DNA of 64,000 nt, taken from the NCBI RefSeq assembly GCF_035222375.1, contig NC_085889.1:3844001-3908000 (forward strand), read 5' to 3'. The translations under genes were made by a program, and so were the position numbers. Below, in pieces: positions 10,539 to 20,886 of this stretch (positions are counted from its first letter, which is position 1; each line of letters opens with the position of its first letter). Below the pieces are notes generated by a model. It had not been told where the DNA came from. It was given only the letters and a program-made list of their open reading frames with translations, and did not search any database. The DNA comes from Podospora pseudocomata (taxonomy: Eukaryota > Ascomycota > Sordariomycetes > Sordariales > Podosporaceae).

Positions 10539-13500
10539 CTACGTCGGCCTCCTAAAAGGATGCGCCTCCGTATTCAAAACCCACTCATCCAAACTCACCA
10601 CCTCGGGCTCCGCAAACAACAGATAAAAATACTTCAGCGTCTCCGCCAGCCAGAAACTCTCCATACTATCATCCATCCCGCCCGCGTCACCCTTGGCAGT
10701 GACGTCCCTTATTGCCGAATGTCCCACCTCTGTCTGCGTGTGTTTAATCACAGACTCAAACATTTTCCATCCCTTTTCTTGCCACTTGGGATCGCCTGTG
10801 ATGCGGTACATGTACCAGACCGACTCGATTGCTTCGGGGCTAAGTAAGGGATACAGAGTTAGTATGGGATGATGGGGAAAGAAAACAAACAAAAAAAAGA
10901 AAGAAAAAAAAGAAGAAAAAGAAGAAAATAAACATACCGGAGGATGTAGCGTTTATCGCTCAAAGAGGTGAAGCCGGGGGGGATGATCTCATTCTTCAGA
11001 CGGTCGGCAATGTACTCTTCGTGAGTCATTGGTTTGATTGGCTCCGGGGGTAGGGTCAACTCCGTAAGGGGGATTTGGCTGTCGTCGTCGTCAGAGTAGG
11101 TTGTTGCCCAGTCATCATCACTGGTGTTGGTGTTTGTGACGGGGGCAGAGTTCAGATCCAGGCTGTTTTGCAAGTCCGCTCCTCTAGGCTCGTTAAAAGT
11201 TCCATTCAACTGGCGGCGTTGGAAGCGAGAGGGGAACGACCCCTCTCGTGCTTGGGGCTTTTCCTCTTGCTGCTGCTGCTGCTGTACCGGCTGCTTAGGC
11301 TCAGTCTTCCGGTCAGACCCAGCACCAGTGTCAGAATTGGCGTTGCTCTTAGCCACCGGCCGTCTCGCCGCCTCCTCCTTTGCCTTCTCCACCCTCTCCT
11401 TCTGCAGCGCCTGCTCCTTCTTAATCTCCTCCACCTGCTCCTTCCAAGCAGCCTTGCTCTCGTAATACCTCTCCATCTCCTGCGCCCGATACGAAGCCCT
11501 ATAATCCAACTGCTCATGCCACGCCGTCTCGTTAAACTTGCAATCCGTCGCCGACTTGCAAGGCATAATCTTGGCGTACTCAGGCATGATACCCGTGGGC
11601 ATAACATCGTAGGCCCAGAAGCAACCCTCCGCAAGCTTCTTCCCAATCTCGACATCCTCCGGGCTCTCAAAGATCTTTCCCCCAAGTCCAAACATGCCAC
11701 CCAGAAAGCAAGTCAAGTGAGTAATCTCCCACTCATAGTCCAAGCTGTCGGCCGTCCCATCTTTGCTCGTCGCCTTGGCCGAAAACAAAATATCCGGATC
11801 CCCCTTCGCCATCGGCCTAAACAAGAGATGCTTCTTCACCGCCGCCACAGTCTTCTCATGCATGGTCTTGTACTTCGGCACCAGCCCCCCCAGCAGCAAA
11901 TACTGCTTAGGAAAGTACTCATACGCCGAATCCTGACTCCCGCCCATCCCGTACGACCCCCAAGCATTCGAACTCACCAGCCCCTGAGGAGCACACTCAA
12001 ACCCGTCCGGCAACTTTTTCTTCCCCGGCCTTCCCGGCGTCATTTGATCCCTCCCCCCAACCCCATCATCCCCCCTGACAACCTCCTCCCTCCTCTGCAC
12101 CTTAACCCCCGTCCCCCCAACAACCCCCAACCCATCAACCCCCACCACCCCAAGATCAACCCTCCCATCCTCCCTCTCCTGCTGATCAACCGGCGGCCAA
12201 GGCGCACTCCTATTGCACCCACTGGCATCCAAATGCTCCGGGAAAATCCCCTCAATCGCACTCCTCCCCCTTCCCTTCCAATTCTGCAACTCCTCAAACG
12301 CATCCGTAATCCTAGCCACAGCATCATAATACTTGTTCTCCCCCGTCAACTGCGCCAACCTCGTAAACTCCATGCTCATGCTCCCCAGCTCCGCCACGCC
12401 CGCGTTCTGCGCCGCCCGTTTCGGCGCAATGTTGTACGCCGGGTGCCACTGGTAATACAAGATCGGCAGCCTGTTGGGCGTGTCAAAGACGCTCATCAAG
12501 ATCTCGGCCAGCTCCTCCGCCTTGTCCAGCAGCACTTTGTATTCCTTCTTCATGCCCGAGATGTCATACGCCGCAATCAACCCCCCCAGATAACGGATTA
12601 TCGTTTCAAAAACGGGAATGTCCGTTCGGTAAGGTGTGGTGGTGAAGTCGATTTCCGCGACTGCCTTCAACGCATCCTCAAACTCCGACTTGAGACCCAT
12701 GATCCAGAGCGTGTCGAGGGAGTCGACGAGCGTGGCTGCCCAGCCGCAAAAGGGGTCATGGTAGGCTTTTGACACGGGGCGGAGCTCGTCGTGGGTCCAG
12801 GCGTAGATTTTGTAGCCCTGCCAGGCGCGCTGGGCTTCGGCCTTGACTTTTGCCAGGCGGAGCTCGCGCTTCTCTCTGGCCTGGGGGGTTTCGGGCTCGA
12901 ATTTGGCCTGGATGGTGGGGATGGGTTTTGGTTTGCCGGTGGGGAGGGGGATGATGGATTCGGGGGGGATGGGGAACCATTCCGAGGGTTTGGTCCAGTG
13001 GACTGCTGTGGTGGAGGTGGTTGCTAGATCAGGTTCGGAGGGGGTGTTATCGTGGTTGTGGGAGCCGATTCCTGAGCCGGGGAGGCGGTCGGGGATCGTG
13101 GCTGGGTTTGTTGATTTATCCTTTGGAGGCTGTTCTTTCTCGTGGGTGCCCTTGAGGGGGGGCGGTTTGGTAGGTAAATCGTAGGATCCCTTCTCCTTGC
13201 TTTCCTCCTTTAGGCTTGGGATCTTGACTGGTGTATCGCCGTGTCCGTGGTCGTGGTCGTGGTCGTCTACCACTTCGGGCTTTGGTTTCTCCTCAACTTG
13301 GACCTTGGGCGCCGGCGGCTTGACCTCCACTACTGCTGGATCTTCCTTGACAACGGGCGGTTTGGCAACAACGGGCGCCTGGGCTTTCTCGGCCGGTTTC
13401 GTCTCGACCTTTGTCTCCCGATGTCTTGTGCTGGTATGCCATATCTCTTGCGTCCTATCCCATTGTGAATTCTTGGAGACGTGGTACAGCAGGACGGTGA

Positions 13501-13549
13501 TGACGAAGGCGCATATCAGGAATACGCGATATCGACGGAGTCGGAACAT
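10539..13549 (-). CDS. GH47 class I alpha-1,2-mannosidase, type II membrane protein
   Basis: Complement of join 10539-10839 and 10938-13549, 970 residues. It trims alpha-1,2-mannose from N-glycans in the ER or Golgi. A single signal anchor (about 7-24) follows a short basic cytosolic tail, then comes a Pro/Lys-rich stem to about 225. The (alpha/alpha)7 domain shows [32 protein letters not shown] and [14 protein letters not shown]. The 98-bp intron (GTATGT, acceptor TTAG) restores [21 protein letters not shown] large low-complexity, charged, Gln-rich insert (roughly 720-850) interrupts the catalytic domain before the last conserved block, and a second insert follows SGCNRS. Such inserts occur in some fungal GH47 proteins; whether this one trims glycans or acts in ER degradation (EDEM/Mnl-like) is not settled by sequence. 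Confidence 0.88.
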
Positions 13550-15052
13550 TGTAGCGGCGGCGGTTTAGCGACGGATAACCGCAGAAGGTATGGGTATTTG
13601 CGGACAGGCGCGCGCGCACAAGCGTTCCGTTTAACTCGATGCCAGGATATATCTCGAAGTCGGGATGTATGTATGGGTGGAATAAAATTATCCAAAAAAG
13701 AGCCAGCCAGCCAAGGGGGGGGCGGGGGGTTATTCAAAAAGCCAATATCTCCGAGTGGATGGCATGGCGGATGACCGACCCTATTCAATATTCAGGAGAG
13801 CTATCGCTGCCCCATGGGAAAGGTCAGTAAAAGCCAGCTTCTCAGGTGACAAGTGAATAGGAAAGAGCAAGAGGGAAGGCCAGAACTCACTTAACCCAAG
13901 CCAAGATGTCCCGGAAAAATCATGGAAAAGAGAGCAATGGTCAGAAAGAGGAAGGCGGTTCATCAATCATTCAAGGGTTGTCTGGCCTGGTGGGTAGGAA
14001 AGCGCATGCGTGCCAAGCCGATGGCAAAGCTGCCCCCCTGTCGTCTTGAGGGAGGGGAGGGAGGGGGGCGTCTGCTTGGTGGTTGGATATTTCTTGGCAT
14101 TGGATATGTCTTGCTCCAAACGGCAATCGGACACCTGTTGACTTCCTTGCGTCTTTCTGTTGTGAAGGATGAAGACCGGGGGATACAACACTATAGCCGC
14201 GCAAATCCTCTGCCATTTTAACGTAACAGATCTTTAGCGGCCAGTTAGGCTACCTCGAGGTTGGGATGAAGCTTTGACATTCCCATCTCTACATAACTTG
14301 CTTGACTCGGCTGATTCAAGCTGGCCTGGCGTAGATGCAGTATGTCATTCAACCGGTGGCTTTGACGATAGCGGGAATCGATATTAACCCGGAGAATAAA
14401 TAAATCAATTCAACCTCCTCAGCACGTCCAGGTTCGTCAGCTTCGGCAATGCAAGGCCGGGAGTTGCCAAGTCACCTCGTCCCACTGATCTGATATTGCG
14501 GGGTAGTTCCCCGCCATCAAGTTAGCGTCCTGAACTCACGATGCTGACATGCAGCGTTTCTGCTTGAGAGATAGATGCTTTGTTTTGATTATGAGCCGGC
14601 TGACAAGACAATCATATTGTAAAGGCTCTCACCTAGGTTAATACCATGTGGCTCAGGGGCGAGCTCTTTGTGCAAGCCCGAATCCGAGGCACAGTAACGA
14701 ATCATACGGCGCTCAGATATCAGACCTTGAACACCGATAGAAACCTCACTCAAGGCAACAGAGATATTTGATGACAATAGATTGAACAACGAATCAACTC
14801 ACTGGATCATTCGAGAACTGCCGTAAACCCTCAGTTGTTCAAGACGATGATCAGGGTCCAGCTCCTGCATCTAGAAACGGAACTGATCGTCCGCCCACCT
14901 CCACAACCAAACTCAAGAACAACCAAGGAAAGCTTGTGCCGACACAACCGGGCCGTTCTCAACATCACCCGCAAAAATATGCCATCACAAACAACCAGAG
15001 AATTAAATATCAAATCAGGGCTCCAAAAGCACTGCATCAAGTTGGGGGGTAT
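13550..15052. other. Intergenic region without a recognisable gene
   Basis: About 1.5 kb upstream of the GH47 gene (minus strand) and beyond the 3' end of the small acidic-protein gene. Short open frames on both strands have no family features or good splice signals. I see no tRNA or repeat element. Confidence 0.5.
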
Positions 15053-15623
15053 CTAACACTCAAAAGAAACCTCTTTCAGAAACCTTTCCCTTAAAAAAAC
15101 CATGGATCCCTCGTAGCGATGCCCGGAATCTACCCCGTTCCCAAATTCGCCTATGAACATCTGCCCATGTTGTCCGAGACTTCCAGTCCCATCCTCTAAT
15201 CCAACCTGGCGCCTACCTAGCCCATCTGTGCATTCCGCCTCCGGCTCTTCATCCTCCTCGTCTTCCTCCATCAAACGCATCCACCAAGACCCTCATTCCA
15301 CCAAAAAAAAAAAAAAAAAAAACTCCCCTTTCTCGATCCCCCATCTCACGCTTCAAGAGCCGGAAACGTCTCTTTTCCTCGATCGAGATCCACATTCGCT
15401 TGCGCCAATCCTCGATCGGATTGCCACGCTTGGCAACTCTGACCTCGGGGGGTTCCCAAACCCCAGGAGTATAGGTATGAGGACTTTGCACCTGGGGCCT
15501 CTCTTGCTTAGGGATATCCTCCATGTCATTGTCCGAGTCACTCTCGGTGTCGCTTTCCACGCGTCTCCCTTCTCTGGTGACGAGTCCAGCGGTGGCTGTC
15601 TGAGTGGGAGGAGTGGAGGCCAT
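15053..15623 (-). CDS. Small acidic protein of unknown function, directly downstream of TRM10
   Basis: Complement of join 15053-15291 and 15350-15623, 170 residues in the favoured model. The first exon encodes an acidic Ser/Asp stretch (ESDTESDSDND) and then WEPPEVRVAKRGNPIEDWRKR, which looks like a folded, charged segment. The proposed 58-bp intron has donor GTGAGA, a T20 tract and acceptor ATGAG; it joins LLKR to SWWMRLMEEDEEDEEPEAE and gives a stop at 15053. The acceptor (AG after G) and the lack of an obvious branch site make this splice uncertain. If it is retained, the frame stays open with a Phe run and ends at 15249 (124 residues). The start ATG lies just 21 bp after the TRM10 stop. 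I do not recognise the family. Confidence 0.55.
15303..15322 (+). repeat. A20 homopolymer (T20 in the minus-strand transcript)
   Basis: A 20-base A run lying inside the proposed intron of the small acidic-protein gene. In the transcript it is a poly-U pyrimidine tract upstream of the candidate acceptor; if unspliced it codes for Phe residues. Confidence 0.9.
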
Positions 15624-15644
15624 TGTCTGATTGGGAGAGGGGTT

Positions 15645-16976
15645 CTAATCCATCTCCGGCTTGATCTCAGTGTCGGTCGACTTGTCCGGCTCATCCTCCT
15701 TCTGATCCTCTTTGGTATCCTCCTCCTTGACATTCCCCTCGTCATCACCCCCAGCTTGACTCCCACCACCCTCCTTCAGCACACCACCCTTCCGCTTCGG
15801 GATCACCTCCAAAAAGGCCTGCCCCCAGTCACCACACTGCAGCCACTTCCCCATAATCTCCACCACCTGGTTCGTCGTCAAGACAAACCGGCTCTGCATG
15901 GCCATGAAATCCCCGATCGGCAACTTCGCATGGCGAACCTTGTGTTCTTGCGCTCTCTTGTAGCAAAGACCCTTCTCCCTGTTGCGATCGACCAACCCTC
16001 CAATGATGTACGCGGTCCCTGGTTCGAGTCTGTCAAGGGTATACGGCGAGTCGGAAGTGAGGTAGACAATGTTCTTGTGGACACTGTCCTCCTCGACATC
16101 CTCGGTCGACTTGTTATCAAACTTCTCATCGAGACTCATGTGAGGGACGTTGCCCGTCTCCTTCGAAGCGACGTGATCGGGAAGGTTGTACGCGGTATAA
16201 GGCTGAATAAACTCGTCGATAGCTTGCTGGGCGCAGTCGACAAAGTTGTTTTCGGTAATGATCACATTCTTCCAGTTGAGGTGGGTGTTCTTGAGCTTTG
16301 TCTCAAATCTTTCCTTGAGCTTGCCCCCAAACCCGCTGAGTGACAGATGGGCTTGGTTTTTCTCCTTGCGGTTCATTGCGTACGATCTGGTGAGCTGGCT
16401 CGACAGGGAAATCAGTTCTCCTTCGCGCATGTATTGCTCGAAGTCGCAGTCGATGACAACGGAGATGGGGAGGAAGTTGGGTTCGAGAGGCTTCTTGGTG
16501 GGAATGAAGGCCATTGGGTCGAGTCCTTTCTCGACAGCTTTAGCCATCAACTCCTCCTTCTCTTCTCGACGCTGGGCTTGCTTCTCGTGGCGCTTATCTT
16601 TGCGCTTCTGTTTGCGCTGCTCGGCGTAGGCTTCATAGGCGGCTTGTTTGCGCAACTTCTTGAGCTCGCGCTTGGAGGGACCAGGCTTGACCTCTTCGGT
16701 GGAAGGGGTTTCGGTCGAAGCCGGAGTCTGCCCAGCTTGCTCGGCCGGGATCATGTTGGTATCGATGGCAGCCTCGGAGGGGTTGGCTGGCTGCTCGTCG
16801 TTGTTGACAGAGGGTGTGTTCTTCTTGATGGTTCTGTTATCGAGCTCGCTGACATCGGTGTCGGCCTTGCGCTTGCCATTGGCAGTTGAGAGGTTATTGG
16901 AGTCGCTGGTGGTGGCCAGAGAGTCGGTCATCTCAACGTCCGGTGCGACGGTTTGCGGATCGGTTACGGTAGCCAT
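15645..16976 (-). CDS. TRM10: tRNA (guanine-9-N1)-methyltransferase Trm10
   Basis: Single exon, 443 residues. It methylates N1 of guanosine 9 in tRNA using S-adenosylmethionine. An acidic, Ser/Thr-rich N-terminus (about 1-95) is followed by a strongly basic Lys/Arg/Glu-rich RNA-binding segment (about 100-150; SKRELKKLRKQ, KQKRKDKRHEKQ). The SPOUT domain (about 165-370) shows VVIDCDFEQYM, SQLTRSYAMNR, VYLTSDSPYTLDRL, YIIGGLVDRNREKGLCYKRA and HAKLPIGDFMAMQSR, all Trm10 hallmarks. The C-terminal tail is Glu/Lys-rich. The gene is divergent from MSH2 (493 bp apart) and is followed after 21 bp by another gene on the same strand, too close for normal separate fungal genes. Confidence 0.95.
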   Translation of the reverse strand: MATVTDPQTVAPDVEMTDSLATTSDSNNLSTANGKRKADTDVSELDNRTIKKNTPSVNNDEQPANPSEAAIDTNMIPAEQAGQTPASTETPSTEEVKPGPSKRELKKLRKQAAYEAYAEQRKQKRKDKRHEKQAQRREEKEELMAKAVEKGLDPMAFIPTKKPLEPNFLPISVVIDCDFEQYMREGELISLSSQLTRSYAMNRKEKNQAHLSLSGFGGKLKERFETKLKNTHLNWKNVIITENNFVDCAQQAIDEFIQPYTAYNLPDHVASKETGNVPHMSLDEKFDNKSTEDVEEDSVHKNIVYLTSDSPYTLDRLEPGTAYIIGGLVDRNREKGLCYKRAQEHKVRHAKLPIGDFMAMQSRFVLTTNQVVEIMGKWLQCGDWGQAFLEVIPKRKGGVLKEGGGSQAGGDDEGNVKEEDTKEDQKEDEPDKSTDTEIKPEMD

Positions 16977-17469
16977 GTCGCTTGTTACGGGTGGTAGCTT
17001 GACGGGAGGTTTGTAGCAAAGGGAAACGTAAAGATGGCAGGTGGAATTCCGAGAAAAGAGGATGTGAGAACTGGATAAGACGGTGCTTATATAGTGGTGG
17101 AAGGGGAAAAAACAAGAGAAGTGAACAATGGCAAGTAATATTCACTTGGTCTGCAATTGTCAATTCACTTGAGCTGCTCCCGGAGGTGGGGTGGTGACCG
17201 GAGCTTTAATTTTTTAGCGCAGGACAGTGGCAGAATTACCCCACCACAAGCTGGGGTTACCGGGCGGTGAAGGCTTAGTTGGTTGGCTGGACAGCGCGCT
17301 GAGGCGCGTCTTCTTTAATTGAGTCGCGTCTCCCATGACCAGGGGGTGGGCAAGTCACCTAAATTGACAATCCCGACATTTTGGTTCCCCATCCATCTCA
17401 ACTTCGGGATGTCATCAAAACCTGTACAACTTTGAGAGTGTACAGAACCAAACCACAGCCACAGCCAAC
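16977..17469. promoter_or_regulatory. Divergent promoter TRM10 / MSH2
   Basis: 493 bp between the two ATGs. It contains two CGCG cores spaced 20 bp apart, GGCGCGTC (17303-17310) and GTCGCGTC (17323-17330), about 150 bp upstream of MSH2. They resemble but do not match the perfect MCB box ACGCGT. Confidence 0.45.
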
Positions 17470-20286
17470 ATGTCTTCCAGACCAGAGCTCAAGGTAATAC
17501 TGACCTTGTCTTCCTCAACTGCTGAACATATCTAACAAAGACACCAACAGGTCGATGATGAGCACGGCTTCATCCGATACTACAAGTCCCTTCCCAAGGT
17601 CGACGAGGACGTGATTCGCATATTCGATCGAGGTGACTGGTACACTGCACACGGAGAAGATGCCAATTTCATCGCGCGCACTGTCTACAAGACCACCTCG
17701 GTTGTCAGACAACTGGGCAAAAATGACCACACCGGCCTGCCATCAGTCACCATGACTGTCACCGTCTTCAGGCAGTTCCTTCGGGAAGCGTTATACAAGC
17801 TGGGAAAGAGAATTGAGATTTATGCCAGCCCCAACGGCCGCATGAACTGGAAGATTGTGAAGCAAGCCTCGCCAGGCAACCTGCAAGATGTCGAGGACGA
17901 ACTTGGAGGGCAGTTCGAGGGAGCGCCAGTGATCTTGGCCGTCAAAATCACAGCCAAGGCATCAGAAGGCAGGACGGTTGGCGTGTGCTTTGCCGATGCC
18001 AGCGTAAGAGAGCTCGGTGTCAGCGAGTTTCTCGACAACGATCTGTACTCCAACTTTGAGTCTCTGGTCATTCAACTCGGCGTCAAGGAGTGCCTCATGC
18101 AGATTGACAAGGCAGAGAAAAACAAGGATCCAGAGCTGGCAAAGCTGAGACAAATCCTCGACAGCTGTGGCATTTCCGTTTCGGAGAGACCAGCAGGCGA
18201 GTTTAGCACCAAGGACATTGAACAAGATCTGGCAAGGCTGCTGAAGGACGAGCGGTCTGCCACGTTACTCCCACAGACCGACTTGAAACTTGCTATGGGC
18301 TCAGCAGCTGCTCTGATCAAGTATCTTGGTGTTTTACACGACCCTTCCAACTTTGGACAATATCAGCTCTACCAGCACGACCTTGCCCAGTTCATGAAGC
18401 TTGATGCCGCCGCGCTCAAAGCCCTCAACCTCATGCCCGGTGCCAGGGATGGTGCCAAGACCATGAGTCTGTATGGTCTCTTGAACCACTGCAAGACTCC
18501 CGTTGGTAGCAGGCTGTTGTCTCAATGGTTGAAGCAGCCCCTGATGGACAAGGCTGAGATTGAGAAGCGTCAGCAGCTTGTCGAGGTGTTTGTCAACGAC
18601 ACTGAGCTTCGACAGACTATGCAGGAGGAGCACCTCAGGTCTATCCCTGACTTGTACAGGCTATCCAAGCGCTTTCAGCGGAAGAAGGCAACCCTCGAAG
18701 ATGTCGTCAGAGCTTACCAGGTCGTCATCCGCCTGCCCGGCTTCCTAGGCACACTCGAGGGAGTGATGGACGAAGCTGCCCGTGACCCCCTCGATGAGGC
18801 TTACACCAACAAACTCCGCGAGCTCTCCAACAGTCTAGTCAAACTCCAAGAAATGGTCGAAACCACCGTCGACCTCGACGCCCTCGAAAACCACGAGTTC
18901 ATCATCAAACCCGACTTCGACGACGGCCTCCGCATCATCCGCAAGCGCCTCGACAAGCTCCGCTCAGACATGGACAAGGAATTCTCCGAAGCAGCCAACG
19001 ACCTCGACCAAGAGCGTGACAAGAAGATCTTTCTCGAGAACCACAAAGTCCACGGCTGGTGCATGCGCCTGACCCGGACAGAAGCAAGCTGCATCCGCAA
19101 CAAGTCCCGCTATCAGGAATGCTCAACCCAGAAGAATGGAGTCTACTTCACCACCAAAACCCTCCAAGCCTACCGCCGGGAATTCGACCAGCTCTCCCAA
19201 AACTACAACAGAACCCAATCCGGTCTCGTCAACGAAGTTGTCGGCGTAGCAGCCTCGTACTGCCCCGTTCTCGAAAAGCTAGGCGGCGTCCTCGCCCATC
19301 TGGACGTGATCGTCTCCCTCGCCCACTGCGCAGAGAACGCCCCCATCTCCTACGCTCGTCCCAAAATCCACCCACGAGGTCAAGGACAAACAATCCTCAC
19401 CGAAGCCCGCCACCCCTGCATGGAAATGCAAGACGACGTCACCTTCATCACCAACGACGTCTCCCTCACCCGCGACAATTCTTCCTTCCTGATCATCACA
19501 GGCCCAAACATGGGCGGCAAGTCAACCTACATCCGCCAGATAGGCGTCATAGCCCTCATGGCACAAATCGGCTCCTTCGTCCCCTGCGAGTCGGCCGAGC
19601 TGACCATCTTTGACTCGATCCTCGCCCGCGTGGGGGCAAGCGACTCGCAACTAAAGGGGGTATCAACCTTTATGGCCGAAATGCTCGAAACAGCCAACAT
19701 TCTCAAGTCAGCCACCTCCGAATCCCTGATTATCATCGACGAGCTAGGCCGCGGAACGTCGACCTACGACGGGTTCGGTCTCGCGTGGGCGATTTCGGAG
19801 CACATAATCCAACAGATCGGGTGTTTTGCCCTGTTTGCGACTCATTTTCATGAGCTGACTGCCCTCGCGGAAAAGTACCCGCAGGTTCAGAACCTGCATG
19901 TTACGGCGCATATTACGAGCGACAGGGATGTGAAGAGGGAGGTGACGCTGCTGTATAAACTCGCTCCGGGGATCTGCGACCAGAGCTTTGGGATTCATGT
20001 CGCCGAGCTGGTGAGGTTTCCGGACAAGGTTGTCAGGATGGCGAAGCGGAAGGCGGACGAGCTGGAGGATTTTACGAGTAAGCACGAGGCGGGGAGTGTC
20101 AAGTATGGAAAGGGGGATGTGGAGGAGGGGAGCGCGTTGTTGAAGGATGTGCTGGTGAAGTGGAAGGATCAGGTCAAGGGGGGGGGGATGACGAAGCAAG
20201 AAATGGTGGAGAGGTTGAGGGAGCTGGTCAGGAGCGATGAGAGGTTGGAGGGGAATCCGTTTTTTCAGAGTGTGAAGGCTTTGTAG
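17470..20286 (+). CDS. MSH2: DNA mismatch repair protein MSH2
   Basis: Join 17470-17493 and 17551-20286, 919 residues. MutS homologue that pairs with MSH6 or MSH3 to recognise mispairs and loops. The first exon has only 8 codons (MSSRPELK); the 57-bp intron (GTAATA, branch TCTAAC, acceptor ACAG) leads into VDDEHGFIRYYKSLP. The connector, lever and clamp domains run to about 640. The ATPase has Walker A TGPNMGGKSTYIRQ (about 658), ABC signature STFMAEMLE, Walker B LIIIDELGRGTSTYDG, and an ATHFHELT switch. The DQSFGIHVAELVRFP helix and the C-terminal dimerisation part follow. Length agrees with fungal MSH2 (about 930). It appears intact. It converges on RPN3. Confidence 0.97.
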
Positions 20287-20886
20287 GGGGATGATGGGTT
20301 CGAGGGAAGGGTTTCAGTGTGGACATCATAAGATTTTGTAATGCGTTTGCTTTCGGACACTGGCTGGGTTGGTCAAGGGTAGGGGAAGGGTTATGGGAGT
20401 AATGATTTGCATTTTGAGCAATGGCAAAGAGGTTGTGTGTTTACATTTTGCCATGAGCAAAAGGCGGGGCAAGAGTCAGCTCATATGTTGCGAAAGACAA
20501 CTTGAGATAATACACACCTTTTGCCATCCAATCCCATGTCATCACAGAGGCATTTTCCATGCCACTGCACTGACCGTCGAGATACATCAGCAACCACAAC
20601 CCTCACACCCCTCTATGACCCATGGAGGATTTCCATGTCAGATCACCGGAGGAACAGTATCAAAACAACGCTGCTCATATTTCTCACCGCGTCTTCGTCT
20701 AATTCTCCCCATCCCCCCTGCCCCCTTCCAATCTCTCGCTGCCTCCCCTCCCACCCTTCCCCAATATGGTAGTGTAAGTTGTAAAGGTACAAGAAACATC
20801 AAAAAGAGAGACCAGAGACTGGAGCAAGAAAACGAGGTTAAAAAAACTACAGTAAACGTCCCCGACACACGCACCCAGCCCCCAAA
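20287..20886. other. Convergent 3' region between MSH2 and RPN3
   Basis: About 600 bp with no credible gene, probably holding the 3' UTRs of both neighbours. Confidence 0.6.

Noticed and set aside
11075-12772. 565-codon plus-strand frame opposite the GH47 gene
   Set aside because: Shadow of conserved mannosidase coding sequence; no recognisable protein motifs.
15559-15564. ACGCGT inside the small acidic-protein gene, and another at 52153-52158
   Set aside because: The first lies in coding sequence and the second is far from any start codon; single copies are expected by chance in a 64 kb window.
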